Shown here: positions 28,375-36,426 of the stretch, in pieces
Numbering within the stretch: the stretch's first letter is position 1
Layout: each line of letters begins with the position of its first letter
Source of the DNA: Aeromonas piscicola
Lineage (GTDB): Bacteria > Pseudomonadota > Gammaproteobacteria > Enterobacterales > Aeromonadaceae
Direction of reading: 5' to 3'
Length of the DNA: 64,000 nucleotides
Assembly: GCF_000820005.1 (NCBI RefSeq)
Contig: NZ_CDBL01000077.1
Location: 60,724 to 124,723, forward strand
Program-made: the position numbers and the translations under genes
Notes under the pieces: model-generated
The model's input: the letters and a program-made list of their open reading frames with translations, nothing else
Told to the model about the DNA's origin: nothing
The model's database searches: none

Positions 28375-29946
28375 ATGGCCAAGTCCCCCGCCAAATCCAC
28401 CATATGGGAGTTTCTGCAGAGCCTCGGCAAGACCTTTATGCTGCCGGTCGCCCTGCTGGCCTTCTCCGGTATCCTGCTCGGTGTCGGCAGCTCGCTCACC
28501 AGCGATGCGGTCAAGCAGAGCATGCCCTTCCTCGACAACACCGTGCTGCAACTGCTGTTCCTCTGGATGACCAAGGTGGGGCTGGTGGCCTTTATCTACC
28601 TGCCGGTGATGTTTGCGGTGGCCATTCCGTTGGGGCTGGCGCGGGAAGAGAAGGGAGTCGCGGCCTTTGCCGGTTTCGTCGGCTATGCGGCGCTCAACCT
28701 CTCCATCAACTTCTACCTCACCGTGGCCAACGTCATCGGTGACGCGGCGGCGGAGAAGGCCTACGGGGTGAAATCGATCCTCGGCATCAGCTCCATCGAC
28801 ACCGGGATTCTGGGGGCCATCATAGTCGGGGTGATCGTCGCCAAACTGCACGCCCGTTTTTACACCTACCGGATGCCAGATGCGCTCGCCTTCTTCGGCG
28901 GTGCCCGCTTCGTGCCCATCATCACAGTGCTGGTGTTGGGGGTTGTCGGCCTGGTCGTGCCGTTCGCCTGGCCCTGGTTTGCCGCCGGCATCAACGGTAT
29001 CGGGGCGCTGATTTCCCATGCCGGCCCCTTCGGTCCCTTTCTGTTCGGTACCGGTGAGCGTCTGCTGCTGCCGCTTGGTCTGCACCACATTCTGGTGGCG
29101 TTGATTCGCTTTACCGAAGCGGGCGGCACGTCGCTTGTGTGCGGCAACGAGGTGAGCGGCGCGCTCAATATCTTCTACGCCGAGCTCTCTTGTGCTGACA
29201 CCAGCGGCTTCTCGGTCTCTGCCACCTCCTTCCTCTCTCAGGGCAAGATGCCTGCCTTCCTCGGCGGTCTGCCGGGTGCGGCGCTCGCCATGTATCACTG
29301 CGCCCGCCCGGAAAATCGCGGCAAGATCAAGGCGCTGCTGGTCTCTGGTGTGGTGGCCTGCGTCATCGGTGGCATCACAGAGCCGCTCGAGTTCCTGTTT
29401 CTGTTCGTGGCTCCTGTGCTCTACGTCATTCACGCCATCCTGACGGGTCTGGGCTTTATGACCATGGGGCTGCTCGGCGTCACCATCGGCAACACCGACG
29501 GCAACCTCATCGATTTTCTGGTGTTCGGCGTGCTGCAGGGCACCGCCACCAAGTGGTATCTGGTGCCGGTGGCGGCAGCTATCTGGTTTGCCATCTACTA
29601 CAGCGTGTTCCGCTTCGCCATCGTGCGCTTTAACCTGAAGACCCCGGGCCGCGAGATTGAGACCAGCGAGGCAGCCCAGCCCGCGGGCAAGAAGGCCGGC
29701 AACAGCGGCTACAACGGTGAAATCATCCTCAACGCCCTGGGCGGCGCCGACAACATACTCGCGCTGGACAACTGCATCACCCGTCTGCGGATGTCGGTGC
29801 AGGACATGAGCCGGGTCGATGACAAGGTATTGAAAGCAAACGGCGCCATCGGGGTGATCAAGCTCGATGAGCACAACCTGCAGGTGGTGATCGGCCCGCA
29901 GGTGCATCTGGTGAAAAACCAGCTGCAGAGCTTGATGGGGGCCTGA
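28375..29946 (+). CDS. malX: PTS maltose/glucose-type permease EIICB (MalX)
   Basis: This is a 523-residue inner-membrane permease of the glucose PTS superfamily. EIIC occupies about residues 1-430, with about ten spans and the signature region ITEPLEFLFLFVAPVLY. EIIB occupies about 440-523, with the phosphorylated cysteine in ALDNCITRLRMSV. There is no EIIA domain, so it must borrow one such as Crr. It matches E. coli MalX across its length. The start ATG at 28375 gives MAKSPAKSTIWEFLQSLGKT. It is controlled by MalI through the operator at 28256 and followed by malY. Confidence 0.94.
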   Translation: MAKSPAKSTIWEFLQSLGKTFMLPVALLAFSGILLGVGSSLTSDAVKQSMPFLDNTVLQLLFLWMTKVGLVAFIYLPVMFAVAIPLGLAREEKGVAAFAGFVGYAALNLSINFYLTVANVIGDAAAEKAYGVKSILGISSIDTGILGAIIVGVIVAKLHARFYTYRMPDALAFFGGARFVPIITVLVLGVVGLVVPFAWPWFAAGINGIGALISHAGPFGPFLFGTGERLLLPLGLHHILVALIRFTEAGGTSLVCGNEVSGALNIFYAELSCADTSGFSVSATSFLSQGKMPAFLGGLPGAALAMYHCARPENRGKIKALLVSGVVACVIGGITEPLEFLFLFVAPVLYVIHAILTGLGFMTMGLLGVTIGNTDGNLIDFLVFGVLQGTATKWYLVPVAAAIWFAIYYSVFRFAIVRFNLKTPGREIETSEAAQPAGKKAGNSGYNGEIILNALGGADNILALDNCITRLRMSVQDMSRVDDKVLKANGAIGVIKLDEHNLQVVIGPQVHLVKNQLQSLMGA

Positions 29947-29968
29947 TCCGGCCAATGACATTCGAACG

Positions 29969-29984
29969 GGGGGCGCAAGCCCCC
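29969..29984 (+). terminator. Hairpin between malX and malY
   Basis: GGGGGC-GCAA-GCCCCC, followed by TCTTTG, lies 22 bases after malX. The stem is short and the tail weak, so it probably allows partial readthrough into malY. Confidence 0.5.
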
Positions 29985-30031
29985 TCTTTGCCTCTCCCAA
30001 TATGTCTCCTGTTTATGGAGGGAGAAAATTA

Positions 30032-31228
30032 ATGCGCAATATTTATGACTTCGACCACGTGGTCGACCGCCACGGCACCTACTGCACCCAGTGGGACTAT
30101 GTGGCCGACCGTTTTGGCCATGCCGACCTGCTCCCCTTTACCATCTCCGACATGGATTTCGAGACCGCCCCCTGCATTCGCCAGACCCTGGCAACCCGGC
30201 TCGAACACGGGGTTTTTGGCTACAGCCGCTGGAATCACGACGACTTCAAGGGGGCTGTGAGCGACTGGTTTGCCCACCGTTACGGGGCGAGCCTCGACCC
30301 CGAGACGCTGGTCTACGGCCCCTCGGTCATCTATGTGATTGCCCAGCTGGTGAGCCTCTGGTCGGCGCCGGGGGCGGGCGTGCTGGTGCATACCCCCGCC
30401 TACGACGCCTTCGGCAATATGCTGGCTGCCAACGACAGGGTGCTGCTGCCTTGCCCGCTCAAAAAAGAGCAGGGGAGTTACCAGATCGACTGGGAATGTT
30501 TCGAACAGCAAGCGGCACGCCCCGATTGCCGGATTTTGCTGCTGTGCAGCCCCCACAACCCCACCGGCCGGGTCTGGACACGCGATGAATTGAGCCGGAT
30601 GGCCGCTATCTGCCAGCGCCACGGGGTCAAGGTCATCTCGGATGACATCCATATGGATATAAGCTTTGCCCGCTACCTGCCCTGGAGTGAAGTGGCGCCG
30701 GACGATCACTGGGCGCTGGTGAGCTCGGGCTCGAAATCTTTCAATATTCCGGCCCTTGGCGGTGCCTACGCTTTTATCGCCAACGGTGATGCGCGGGCTG
30801 CCTATCTGCAGCGGCTCAAGGCGGCCCACGGCCTCTCATCGCCGCCCATTCTCGGGGTGCTGGCCCATATCAGCGCCTATCGGGACGGCGGAGCCTGGCT
30901 TGATGCGCTCAAATCCTATCTGCACGGCAACCTCACCCAAGTGGAGGCGCGGCTCAACACCGCCTTCCCCGCCATCGACTATCGGGTGCCCGATGGGGCC
31001 TATCTCGCCTGGATTGACTTGAGCGGCCTCGGCATCGACTCGACCGAGCAAATGGATGCGCTGCAAGCCTTGCTGGTGGAGAAATACCGGGTCGCCATCA
31101 TGCGCGGCGACACCTACGGCCCGGAAGGCAAAGGCTATATTCGCCTCAACGTCGGCTGCCCGCGATCTAAGGTAGATAAAGGCCTCGACGCCCTGATCTG
31201 CGCACTCACCGATCTATTGAGAGATTAA
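30032..31228 (+). CDS. malY: PLP-dependent C-S beta-lyase MalY
   Basis: MalY is a 398-residue fold-type I PLP enzyme with cystathionine beta-lyase activity. In E. coli it also binds MalT and lowers maltose-regulon expression. Family features are FTISDMDFETAPCIRQTL, CSPHNPTGRVWTRDEL (PLP contact) and the internal aldimine lysine in SSGSKSFNIPALGGAYAF, then the arginine-containing GYIRLNVGCPRS near the end. I chose the ATG at 30032 (MRNIYDFDHVV) because homology starts there and GGAG lies upstream; an ATG at 30002 would add ten unrelated residues. It is co-transcribed with malX. Confidence 0.93.
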   Translation: MRNIYDFDHVVDRHGTYCTQWDYVADRFGHADLLPFTISDMDFETAPCIRQTLATRLEHGVFGYSRWNHDDFKGAVSDWFAHRYGASLDPETLVYGPSVIYVIAQLVSLWSAPGAGVLVHTPAYDAFGNMLAANDRVLLPCPLKKEQGSYQIDWECFEQQAARPDCRILLLCSPHNPTGRVWTRDELSRMAAICQRHGVKVISDDIHMDISFARYLPWSEVAPDDHWALVSSGSKSFNIPALGGAYAFIANGDARAAYLQRLKAAHGLSSPPILGVLAHISAYRDGGAWLDALKSYLHGNLTQVEARLNTAFPAIDYRVPDGAYLAWIDLSGLGIDSTEQMDALQALLVEKYRVAIMRGDTYGPEGKGYIRLNVGCPRSKVDKGLDALICALTDLLRD

Positions 31229-31247
31229 CGGAAGGGAAACACCCATC

Positions 31248-31277
31248 AGCGGGCCGCCCAAGGGCGGCTCGCTGCAT
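31248..31277 (+). terminator. Terminator after malY
   Basis: A 12-base-pair imperfect stem (AGCGGGCCGCCC with GGGCGGCTCGCT) is followed by GCATTTT. It starts 19 bases after the malY stop and sits before the convergent zinc-ribbon gene. Confidence 0.7.
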
Positions 31278-31290
31278 TTTGGGAAGCCAT

Positions 31291-31554
31291 TTAGCGTGGC
31301 TCTTCGGTGCGAAACAACACCTTGCCGCAGGCGAGGCAGGTATGGCGAAAGCGGTGATCAAACCAGCCGGTTTGGGGATGACTCAGCACCTTGTCAGAGC
31401 CGCAGGCGCAGCAGAGGGCGTTGAGCGTATCCCCGGTGGCACACTCGGGATGGACGCTCAGGTACTCGGCGCGGGCGTGGCGCCTGTCCCAGAAACGCAT
31501 GGCATAGAGGCTGGCCGCAAGGGCAAGCAGGCCAAACAGCCATAAGAGGTCCAT
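31291..31554 (-). CDS. Small membrane-anchored zinc-ribbon protein, paralogue 1
   Basis: This is an 87-residue protein from the ATG at 31554. One N-terminal membrane helix (MDLLWLFGLLALAASLYAMR) precedes a cytoplasmic-type domain with CCACGSDKV and HTCLACGKVLFR, two CxxC knuckles that would bind one zinc. A SVHPECATGD segment precedes them. The gene just upstream (31596-31883) is a clear paralogue with the same architecture; shared blocks are HPECAT, ACGS, KVL and FRHTCLACGKVLFR-like. Function is unknown. The tandem layout suggests a recent duplication or a heteromeric pair. Confidence 0.75.
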   Translation of the reverse strand: MDLLWLFGLLALAASLYAMRFWDRRHARAEYLSVHPECATGDTLNALCCACGSDKVLSHPQTGWFDHRFRHTCLACGKVLFRTEEPR

Positions 31555-31595
31555 GATGTGACTCCTTGGTGAGAAAGCGCGATAAGGGGCCTGGA

Positions 31596-31883
31596 TCAGA
31601 GAATGGCGCGGCTGCGAAACAGCACCTTGCCGCAAGCAAGGCAGGTGTGACGCAGGCGGTAATCACCGGAGCCGGTCAGCGGGCTGAACAGTACCTTGTG
31701 GGAACCGCAGGCGTAGCAGCTGGCGTTCTCGTCATCCTCGGTGGCGCACTCGGGATGCAGGTTGAGGTACTCGGGCAGGGTGGGCAGCTTGTCCCAGTCG
31801 GGCTGAGTGACAGAGCGGTTCTTGAGGATGATGCCGGCGGTCACCAGACCCGCCAGGGTGAGCAGTACGTCAGTCAATTCCAT
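31596..31883 (-). CDS. Small membrane-anchored zinc-ribbon protein, paralogue 2
   Basis: This is a 95-residue protein from the ATG at 31883, with an N-terminal hydrophobic helix (about 3-18) and a C-terminal zinc ribbon made of CYACGSHKV and HTCLACGKVLFR. The segment NLHPECATEDDENASCYACG aligns with the neighbour at 31291-31554, so the two arose by tandem duplication. A TTG three codons earlier is a poorer start. The gap between the pair is 41 bases, so they are probably one transcript. There is no catalytic motif and no known partner. Confidence 0.75.
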   Translation of the reverse strand: MELTDVLLTLAGLVTAGIILKNRSVTQPDWDKLPTLPEYLNLHPECATEDDENASCYACGSHKVLFSPLTGSGDYRLRHTCLACGKVLFRSRAIL

Positions 31884-32042
31884 GAGCGTCAAGGCTCCGT
31901 CCGTGAGGGGCCGCAGGGCCGTGGGATATGCAGTTGCAATATGGCTCCTATCTTATCTTTCCGTGGGCTGAGTGTGCTATCCCCGCCTGGGTGGCCGGTA
32001 CGGCTGGCGGATTGGCTCTGCTCTCTTTAGCTGGTGTTGAAA

Positions 32043-32067
32043 TAAACAGAGGGGCCCTCGGCCCCTC
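32043..32067 (-). terminator. Terminator after the second EII permease gene
   Basis: GAGGGGCC and GGCCCCTC pair around CTC (32049-32067), followed by TGTTTATTT on the minus strand. It begins 29 bases after the stop at 32096. Confidence 0.75.
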
Positions 32068-32095
32068 CTGTTGCACATCGGATCAAACGCCCTCG

Positions 32096-34003
32096 TCAGG
32101 CCACCTTGCTGCCTGCCAGAGTGCGGGCCAGCAGCCCTTCCGGGTTGTGGATGGCCTCCCTGGTCTTCACATCGATAACCTCGATATTGGCGAAGCGCTC
32201 CCGGTTCTTGATGGCCACATCGTGGGCCAGGATGACACAGCGAGCCTTGGCTACGTCCTTGGCGCTGATGCGGTTGATGATGCCGTTGGCGCCTTGTGTC
32301 TCCACCTTGAGCTTGATGCCTGCCTTGGCGGCCGCCTTTTGCAGGCTCTTGGCGGCGAGGAAGGTGTGGGCCACGCCGGACGGGCAGGCGGTGATGGCGA
32401 GCACGTCAGCTTCCCCTTCCGCTTCGATGATCTGATAGCCGCTGTCGGTGGCTGTCACTGTCTCATCCTCGGTGACCGGCTTTTTCAGCAGGTTGACGAT
32501 AAGGGCCGTGGTCAGGGCGCCGAGCACGGTTCCCAGGATATAACCCATCTTGCCTTCCACCACAGGTAGCACTATCCAGCCACCCCAAGGGGCATGGTTG
32601 ATGCTGTGCATCATGAAGCCAGTGATGTTGCCGACGATGCCGCCTGCGACTATGGCCGGAATGACACGCACCGGGTCGGCGGCGGCAAAGGGAATGGCCC
32701 CCTCGCTGATGCCGATCATGCCCATGATGGCGGCCGCCTTGCCTGCTTCACGCTCTTCCTTCTTGTAACGACGCGGGGAGAGCAGGGTCGCCAGCGCCAT
32801 GCCAAGCGGTGGCACGCAGATGGCGATGCCGACGCCGCCCATCAGCCAGGGCTGGGTGTTGACCTGGGTCTGGGCGAACAGGGTCGCCACCTTGTTGACC
32901 GGGCCGCCCATGTCAAAGGCGGTCATGCCACCCAGGATGGCGCCCAGCATCACCTTGCCGGAGCCCGCCATGCTGGAGAGCCAGTGGTTCATCCCCTCCA
33001 TCATGGCGGCGATGGGCGCACCTATGACCCACATGACGATGCCGCACACCAAGAAGGTGCCGATCAGCGGATAGATGAAGATGGAGCCGAGCGAACTCAT
33101 GGAGTCCGGTAGTTTTATGCGTTTGAGCTGATTGACGATAAGCCCGGCGATGAAACCCACCAGGATGGCGCCGAGAAAACCTGTGTGGAACTGCTGCACC
33201 GCTATCCAGGAGCCGATCATGCCGGGCGCCAGGCCCGGTTTGTCCGCCATTGAGTAGGCGATGTAGCCGCCCAGTACGGCGGTAAAGAGGGTGAGCCCCG
33301 CTATCCCCATGTCGGCCATGTCCTTGAGCACGCCCGCCTCGGGCACGGCGCCCTTGCCGCTCATCATCACCGAGAGTGACAGCAGCACGCCCCCCGCCAC
33401 TATGAAGGGGATCATGTGGGAGGTGCCAAACAGCAGGTGCTGCTTGAGGGTATTGAGCTGGGCCTTGATGCTGCGATCCTGGGGTTCAGGTGCACTGGCT
33501 CTCGGTTGAGCTGCTGCCTCGGCGCGCACCGGTTGCTTGCCGGCTAGGCCGACAGGCGCCGTGGCCGCCAGCAGTGACAGCACCTCGGCCTTGCTGGTGG
33601 CCGCCTGCATCCGGGGGATAAAGCCGGGTTCCAGCAGCTTGGTGGAGAGCTCGGCCAGCACCTCGATATGGTGGTTGGCGCCGCCCGCCGGGGAGGCAAT
33701 CATGAAGAACAGTTTGGAGGGCAGCCCATCTTCGGCGCCGTAGTCGATCCCCTGCCGGCTGATGCCGATGACGATGGCAGGCTGCAATACCGCCTCACTC
33801 TTGGCGTGGGGCAGGGCAACCCCCTGTTCAAAACCCGTGTTGTCGAGGTTTTCCCGCGCCCAGAGGTCGCGTATGAACTGATCCTGATTGCCTATCTTGC
33901 CGCAGGCGTTGAGTCGGGCGGCCAGTTCGACAAACAATCCCTGCTTGTCGTTGGCCGTTATGTTGAGGCAGATCAGTCCTTCATCTATCAAGGTGGTGAG
34001 CAT
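32096..34003 (-). CDS. PTS fructose-family permease with domain order A-C-B
   Basis: This is a 635-residue PTS permease. EIIA (about 1-150) has phospho-His 66 in EQGVALPHAKSE. EIIC (about 185-500) begins LLFGTSHMIPFIVAGG and contains GGPVNKVATLF. EIIB lies at the C-terminus (about 525-635) with the phospho-Cys in AITACPSGVAHTFLAAKS. The ABC permease at 14679-16586 has the same length but places EIIB in the middle, so the domains have been reordered. The ATG at 34003 has AGGAG upstream. manA is separated by a 51-codon gene, and an AraC-type gene lies beyond it, which hints at mannose or a mannosylated substrate. Confidence 0.9.
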   Translation of the reverse strand: MLTTLIDEGLICLNITANDKQGLFVELAARLNACGKIGNQDQFIRDLWARENLDNTGFEQGVALPHAKSEAVLQPAIVIGISRQGIDYGAEDGLPSKLFFMIASPAGGANHHIEVLAELSTKLLEPGFIPRMQAATSKAEVLSLLAATAPVGLAGKQPVRAEAAAQPRASAPEPQDRSIKAQLNTLKQHLLFGTSHMIPFIVAGGVLLSLSVMMSGKGAVPEAGVLKDMADMGIAGLTLFTAVLGGYIAYSMADKPGLAPGMIGSWIAVQQFHTGFLGAILVGFIAGLIVNQLKRIKLPDSMSSLGSIFIYPLIGTFLVCGIVMWVIGAPIAAMMEGMNHWLSSMAGSGKVMLGAILGGMTAFDMGGPVNKVATLFAQTQVNTQPWLMGGVGIAICVPPLGMALATLLSPRRYKKEEREAGKAAAIMGMIGISEGAIPFAAADPVRVIPAIVAGGIVGNITGFMMHSINHAPWGGWIVLPVVEGKMGYILGTVLGALTTALIVNLLKKPVTEDETVTATDSGYQIIEAEGEADVLAITACPSGVAHTFLAAKSLQKAAAKAGIKLKVETQGANGIINRISAKDVAKARCVILAHDVAIKNRERFANIEVIDVKTREAIHNPEGLLARTLAGSKVA

Positions 34004-34098
34004 AGGCGTCTCCTGGCTCTGCGAGCCCTGGTGATATGAGTAACGAATGGAGCAAACGATTGACCTGCCTATTGTTTCGCCCAAGCCATGTCACCGAA

Positions 34099-34132
34099 AT
34101 CGGATATATGTGCCCTTTACTGGATTTTTGTG
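34099..34132 (-). promoter_or_regulatory. Element shared upstream of both EII permease genes, copy 2
   Basis: This is the same 34-base layout as 16695-16728: ATCGGA-N3-ATGTGC-N5-ACTGGATTTTTGTG on the plus strand. It lies 96 bases upstream of this permease's ATG. Confidence 0.6.
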
Positions 34133-34709
34133 TCAATGCCCCGGCCCTGTGAGCAGGCTCGCACTTTGATTGTCAGGTGAGTACTGGACTGAATGGATTT
34201 AAATCTGTTTAAAAACAAATGCTTGCTTGTTTTTCTGGAATGATGGGCAAGAGGAGTCGCGGTTCCCCCTCTTGCAAAAGGGAAGGTCGGGACGGGGTTT
34301 TGAACTCTTTAACCTCTTCTTGAATGTGAGCCGTTTGGCAAAAGTGCTGCCGGGGAGGGGGATCTTCTTTTGCTGCCTATGCCTGTACTGGTAAGCAGGG
34401 GCAAGGAAAGGAGGCCAGGCATAAGCAGTCGCAGAGGATTGGCCGCCTTGGGTATATGCATAGCCCCTTGATATTGCAGCACAATCTGGGTGGCAGAATG
34501 GTCTGCTTCCGGCTTGGGGAGCATGGGCGTCATGGCTTCATAAGAAGCCATCACCCATTTTTTAGATTGGTTTATAGATAATCAATCGTTTATTTCGTTG
34601 GGCGGTTATGGGGATCGGGGTGTCTGACTAGGTGAGCAGGTTGGCCAATAGCGCCGTCAGCCAGTCTTAACCTTGTCATGCTAACCCAATGATATAAGGA
34701 GACATTCTG
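34133..34709. other. 577-base stretch with no confident gene
   Basis: An 81-codon minus-strand frame (34309-34554) exists but is Pro/Ser/Leu-rich with no ribosome site, so I do not call it. The right edge holds AAGGAG at 34696-34701, the ribosome site of the small gene at 34710. Confidence 0.5.
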
Positions 34710-34865
34710 ATGGAAACACTTGACCAGAAGATCGACGCCATGAGTGAAGAGCTCAAGCAACAGGAGCTCAAGCAGGCCCACGACAAGTGGCAAGTCAGAG
34801 TCGATGAACTGCAACAGATACGGGCAGGGGAACGGCAACCGGAAGAGGAAGAGGTTGAAGAGTAG
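34710..34865 (+). CDS. Small acidic coiled-coil protein (51 residues)
   Basis: The reading frame opens METLDQKIDAMSEELKQQEL and ends in a Glu-rich tail (EEEEVEE). An AAGGAG lies eight bases before the ATG and a terminator-like hairpin follows at 34929. The heptad-like spacing of Leu, Ile and Met suggests one amphipathic helix that could dimerise. There are no membrane spans or cysteines. It lies between the A-C-B permease and manA on the opposite strand to both. I do not recognise a family. The case rests on the ribosome site, codon-like composition and the terminator. Confidence 0.6.
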   Translation: METLDQKIDAMSEELKQQELKQAHDKWQVRVDELQQIRAGERQPEEEEVEE

Positions 34866-34928
34866 CCCCTGATATTGCCACTGGCCGATAGCCACGCCAG
34901 TTGTCATCGTCATCAAGCAGAAAAGAAC

Positions 34929-34963
34929 AACCCCCGCCACCCGCAAGGGCAGTGGGGGTTTCT
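34929..34963 (+). terminator. Terminator after the 51-residue protein gene
   Basis: AACCCCC (34929-34935) pairs with GGGGGTT (34954-34960), with further partial pairing inside, followed by TCTATT. It lies 64 bases after the stop. Confidence 0.6.
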
Positions 34964-35017
34964 ATTAGCCAGGCGGTGAGCGCCATCAAGGGCAGACTAA
35001 CGGTGACGATGATTTCC

Positions 35018-35055
35018 AAAGAAAAACAACAAGGGCCATCAGTGATGGCCCTTGT
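35018..35055 (-). terminator. Terminator after manA
   Basis: A perfect 12-bp stem (35029-35040 with 35044-35055) with an AGT loop is followed on the minus strand by TGTTTTTCTTTGG. It begins 40 bases after the manA stop. Confidence 0.88.
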
Positions 35056-35094
35056 GCGTTTATTCAGTCATTGAACCCGTGCCGGGTTCACGCC

Positions 35095-36294
35095 TTAGCA
35101 GCGGTTGCCGGCGCGGGCGACCCGGCCTTCGGCCAGCAGCTGGTAGTGGCCGGTGGCGGCAGGGACAAAGGCGGACTGGCCCTTCTCGAGGCGCAGCATC
35201 TCGTCGCCCTGCTTGAGCGTCACAGTGCCATCGATGGCAAACAGGATCTCGGCGCTGGCGGTGGTGAGCTGATGCTCACCTGCCGGATAGACGCTGAAGG
35301 TGAAGTCCGGCACCGGCACATCGAAGTGCTGCACCGCCCCTTCCACGCGGGGGGCCAGCAGGATCTGGTCATCCGGCTTGGGCAGGCAGCGGGTGCAATC
35401 CAGCAGCTCTGCCACGTCTATGTATTTGGGGGTGAGACCGGCGCGCAGCACGTTGTCCGAATTGGCCATGATCTCGAGACCGGTACCACGCACATAGGCG
35501 TGGGGGGTGCAGGCATCGAGGAACATGGCCTGACCCGGCTGCAGGGTCACCACGCTGAGCAAGAGCGGCGAGAAGAGTCCCACATCCCCCGGGTACTGGG
35601 CGGCCAGGTTGGTGATGAGGGCAAAGGTTTCTTCATCCTGATGCGCGGCGGCATAGGCCAGCAGGCCCGCCAGGGCGTCTTCCTTGCGTGCCCCTTGTAA
35701 AATCAGCAGCTGGTGGAAGAAGTGCTGCAGGCCAGCTTCGTTCTGGTTGGCGACAAAGGCCGCGACCAGATCGGCGATGGCCGCCAGCTTGACCCGCTCG
35801 AACAGCGCCAGGATGGCGGGAATGGCACGAAAGCCGTTCATCGCCTGATAGGGGGTGAGGGCAAACACCAGCTCGGGCTTGTGATTGGGGTCTTTGTAAT
35901 TGCGATTGCCCGCCTTGGGGTCGATGCCAGCGGCTTCTTCTTTGGCAAAGCCAGCTTCAGCCTGGGCCTTGCTCGGGTGCACCTGGATGGAGAGGGCCTT
36001 CTCGGCGCACAGCACCTTGAACAGGAATGGCAGGCTGCCGAAACGGGTGACTGTGGCCTCGCCCAGTGCGGTGGCCGGGGCTGTGTCGATCACCACCGAG
36101 AGCTTCTGCGTACTGCCCATCAGGGTCACCTCGGAGCAGCCGTTGGGGTGGGCGCCCATCCACAATTCGGCCTGGGGTTTGCCCGTTGGATTTGGGATGC
36201 CAAACAGGGTGGTGAGGGAGTCATGGCTGCCCCAGTCGTAACCTTGAATCGGATTTTGCATTAACAAAAAAGAGGGCAGATCGCGACTGCTCAT
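35095..36294 (-). CDS. manA: Mannose-6-phosphate isomerase, class I
   Basis: ManA is a 399-residue zinc cupin enzyme that interconverts mannose-6-phosphate and fructose-6-phosphate, linking mannose use and GDP-mannose synthesis to glycolysis. Visible family motifs are AELWMGAHPNG, the zinc ligands in SIQVHPSK (Gln and His) and HKPELVFAL (Glu), the third-region His in CTPHAYVRGTG, and the catalytic-Arg loop NSDNVLRAGLTPKYID. The ATG at 36294 has GAGG eight bases upstream; a second ATG 11 codons in lacks one. It runs leftward like the PTS permease beyond the small gene, which could feed it. Confidence 0.94.
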   Translation of the reverse strand: MSSRDLPSFLLMQNPIQGYDWGSHDSLTTLFGIPNPTGKPQAELWMGAHPNGCSEVTLMGSTQKLSVVIDTAPATALGEATVTRFGSLPFLFKVLCAEKALSIQVHPSKAQAEAGFAKEEAAGIDPKAGNRNYKDPNHKPELVFALTPYQAMNGFRAIPAILALFERVKLAAIADLVAAFVANQNEAGLQHFFHQLLILQGARKEDALAGLLAYAAAHQDEETFALITNLAAQYPGDVGLFSPLLLSVVTLQPGQAMFLDACTPHAYVRGTGLEIMANSDNVLRAGLTPKYIDVAELLDCTRCLPKPDDQILLAPRVEGAVQHFDVPVPDFTFSVYPAGEHQLTTASAEILFAIDGTVTLKQGDEMLRLEKGQSAFVPAATGHYQLLAEGRVARAGNRC

Positions 36295-36426
36295 AAGGGA
36301 TGCCTCATTTAGTGTGAAGAAAGTCGGGTGAAGAAAAGGGTGGCATTGCTGCTGTGGGCCGGACTATAACATGGGCGGTTGTGGCCGCCGCAACCGCTTG
36401 CCTCTCTCTATTTGATCAGGATCAGC

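Noticed and set aside
28270..30000. A 576-codon minus-strand frame
   Set aside because: It is antisense to malX, with no ribosome site and no protein-like character.
34309..34554. An 81-codon minus-strand frame
   Set aside because: No ribosome site, no conserved-looking segments, and a Pro/Ser/Leu-rich composition.
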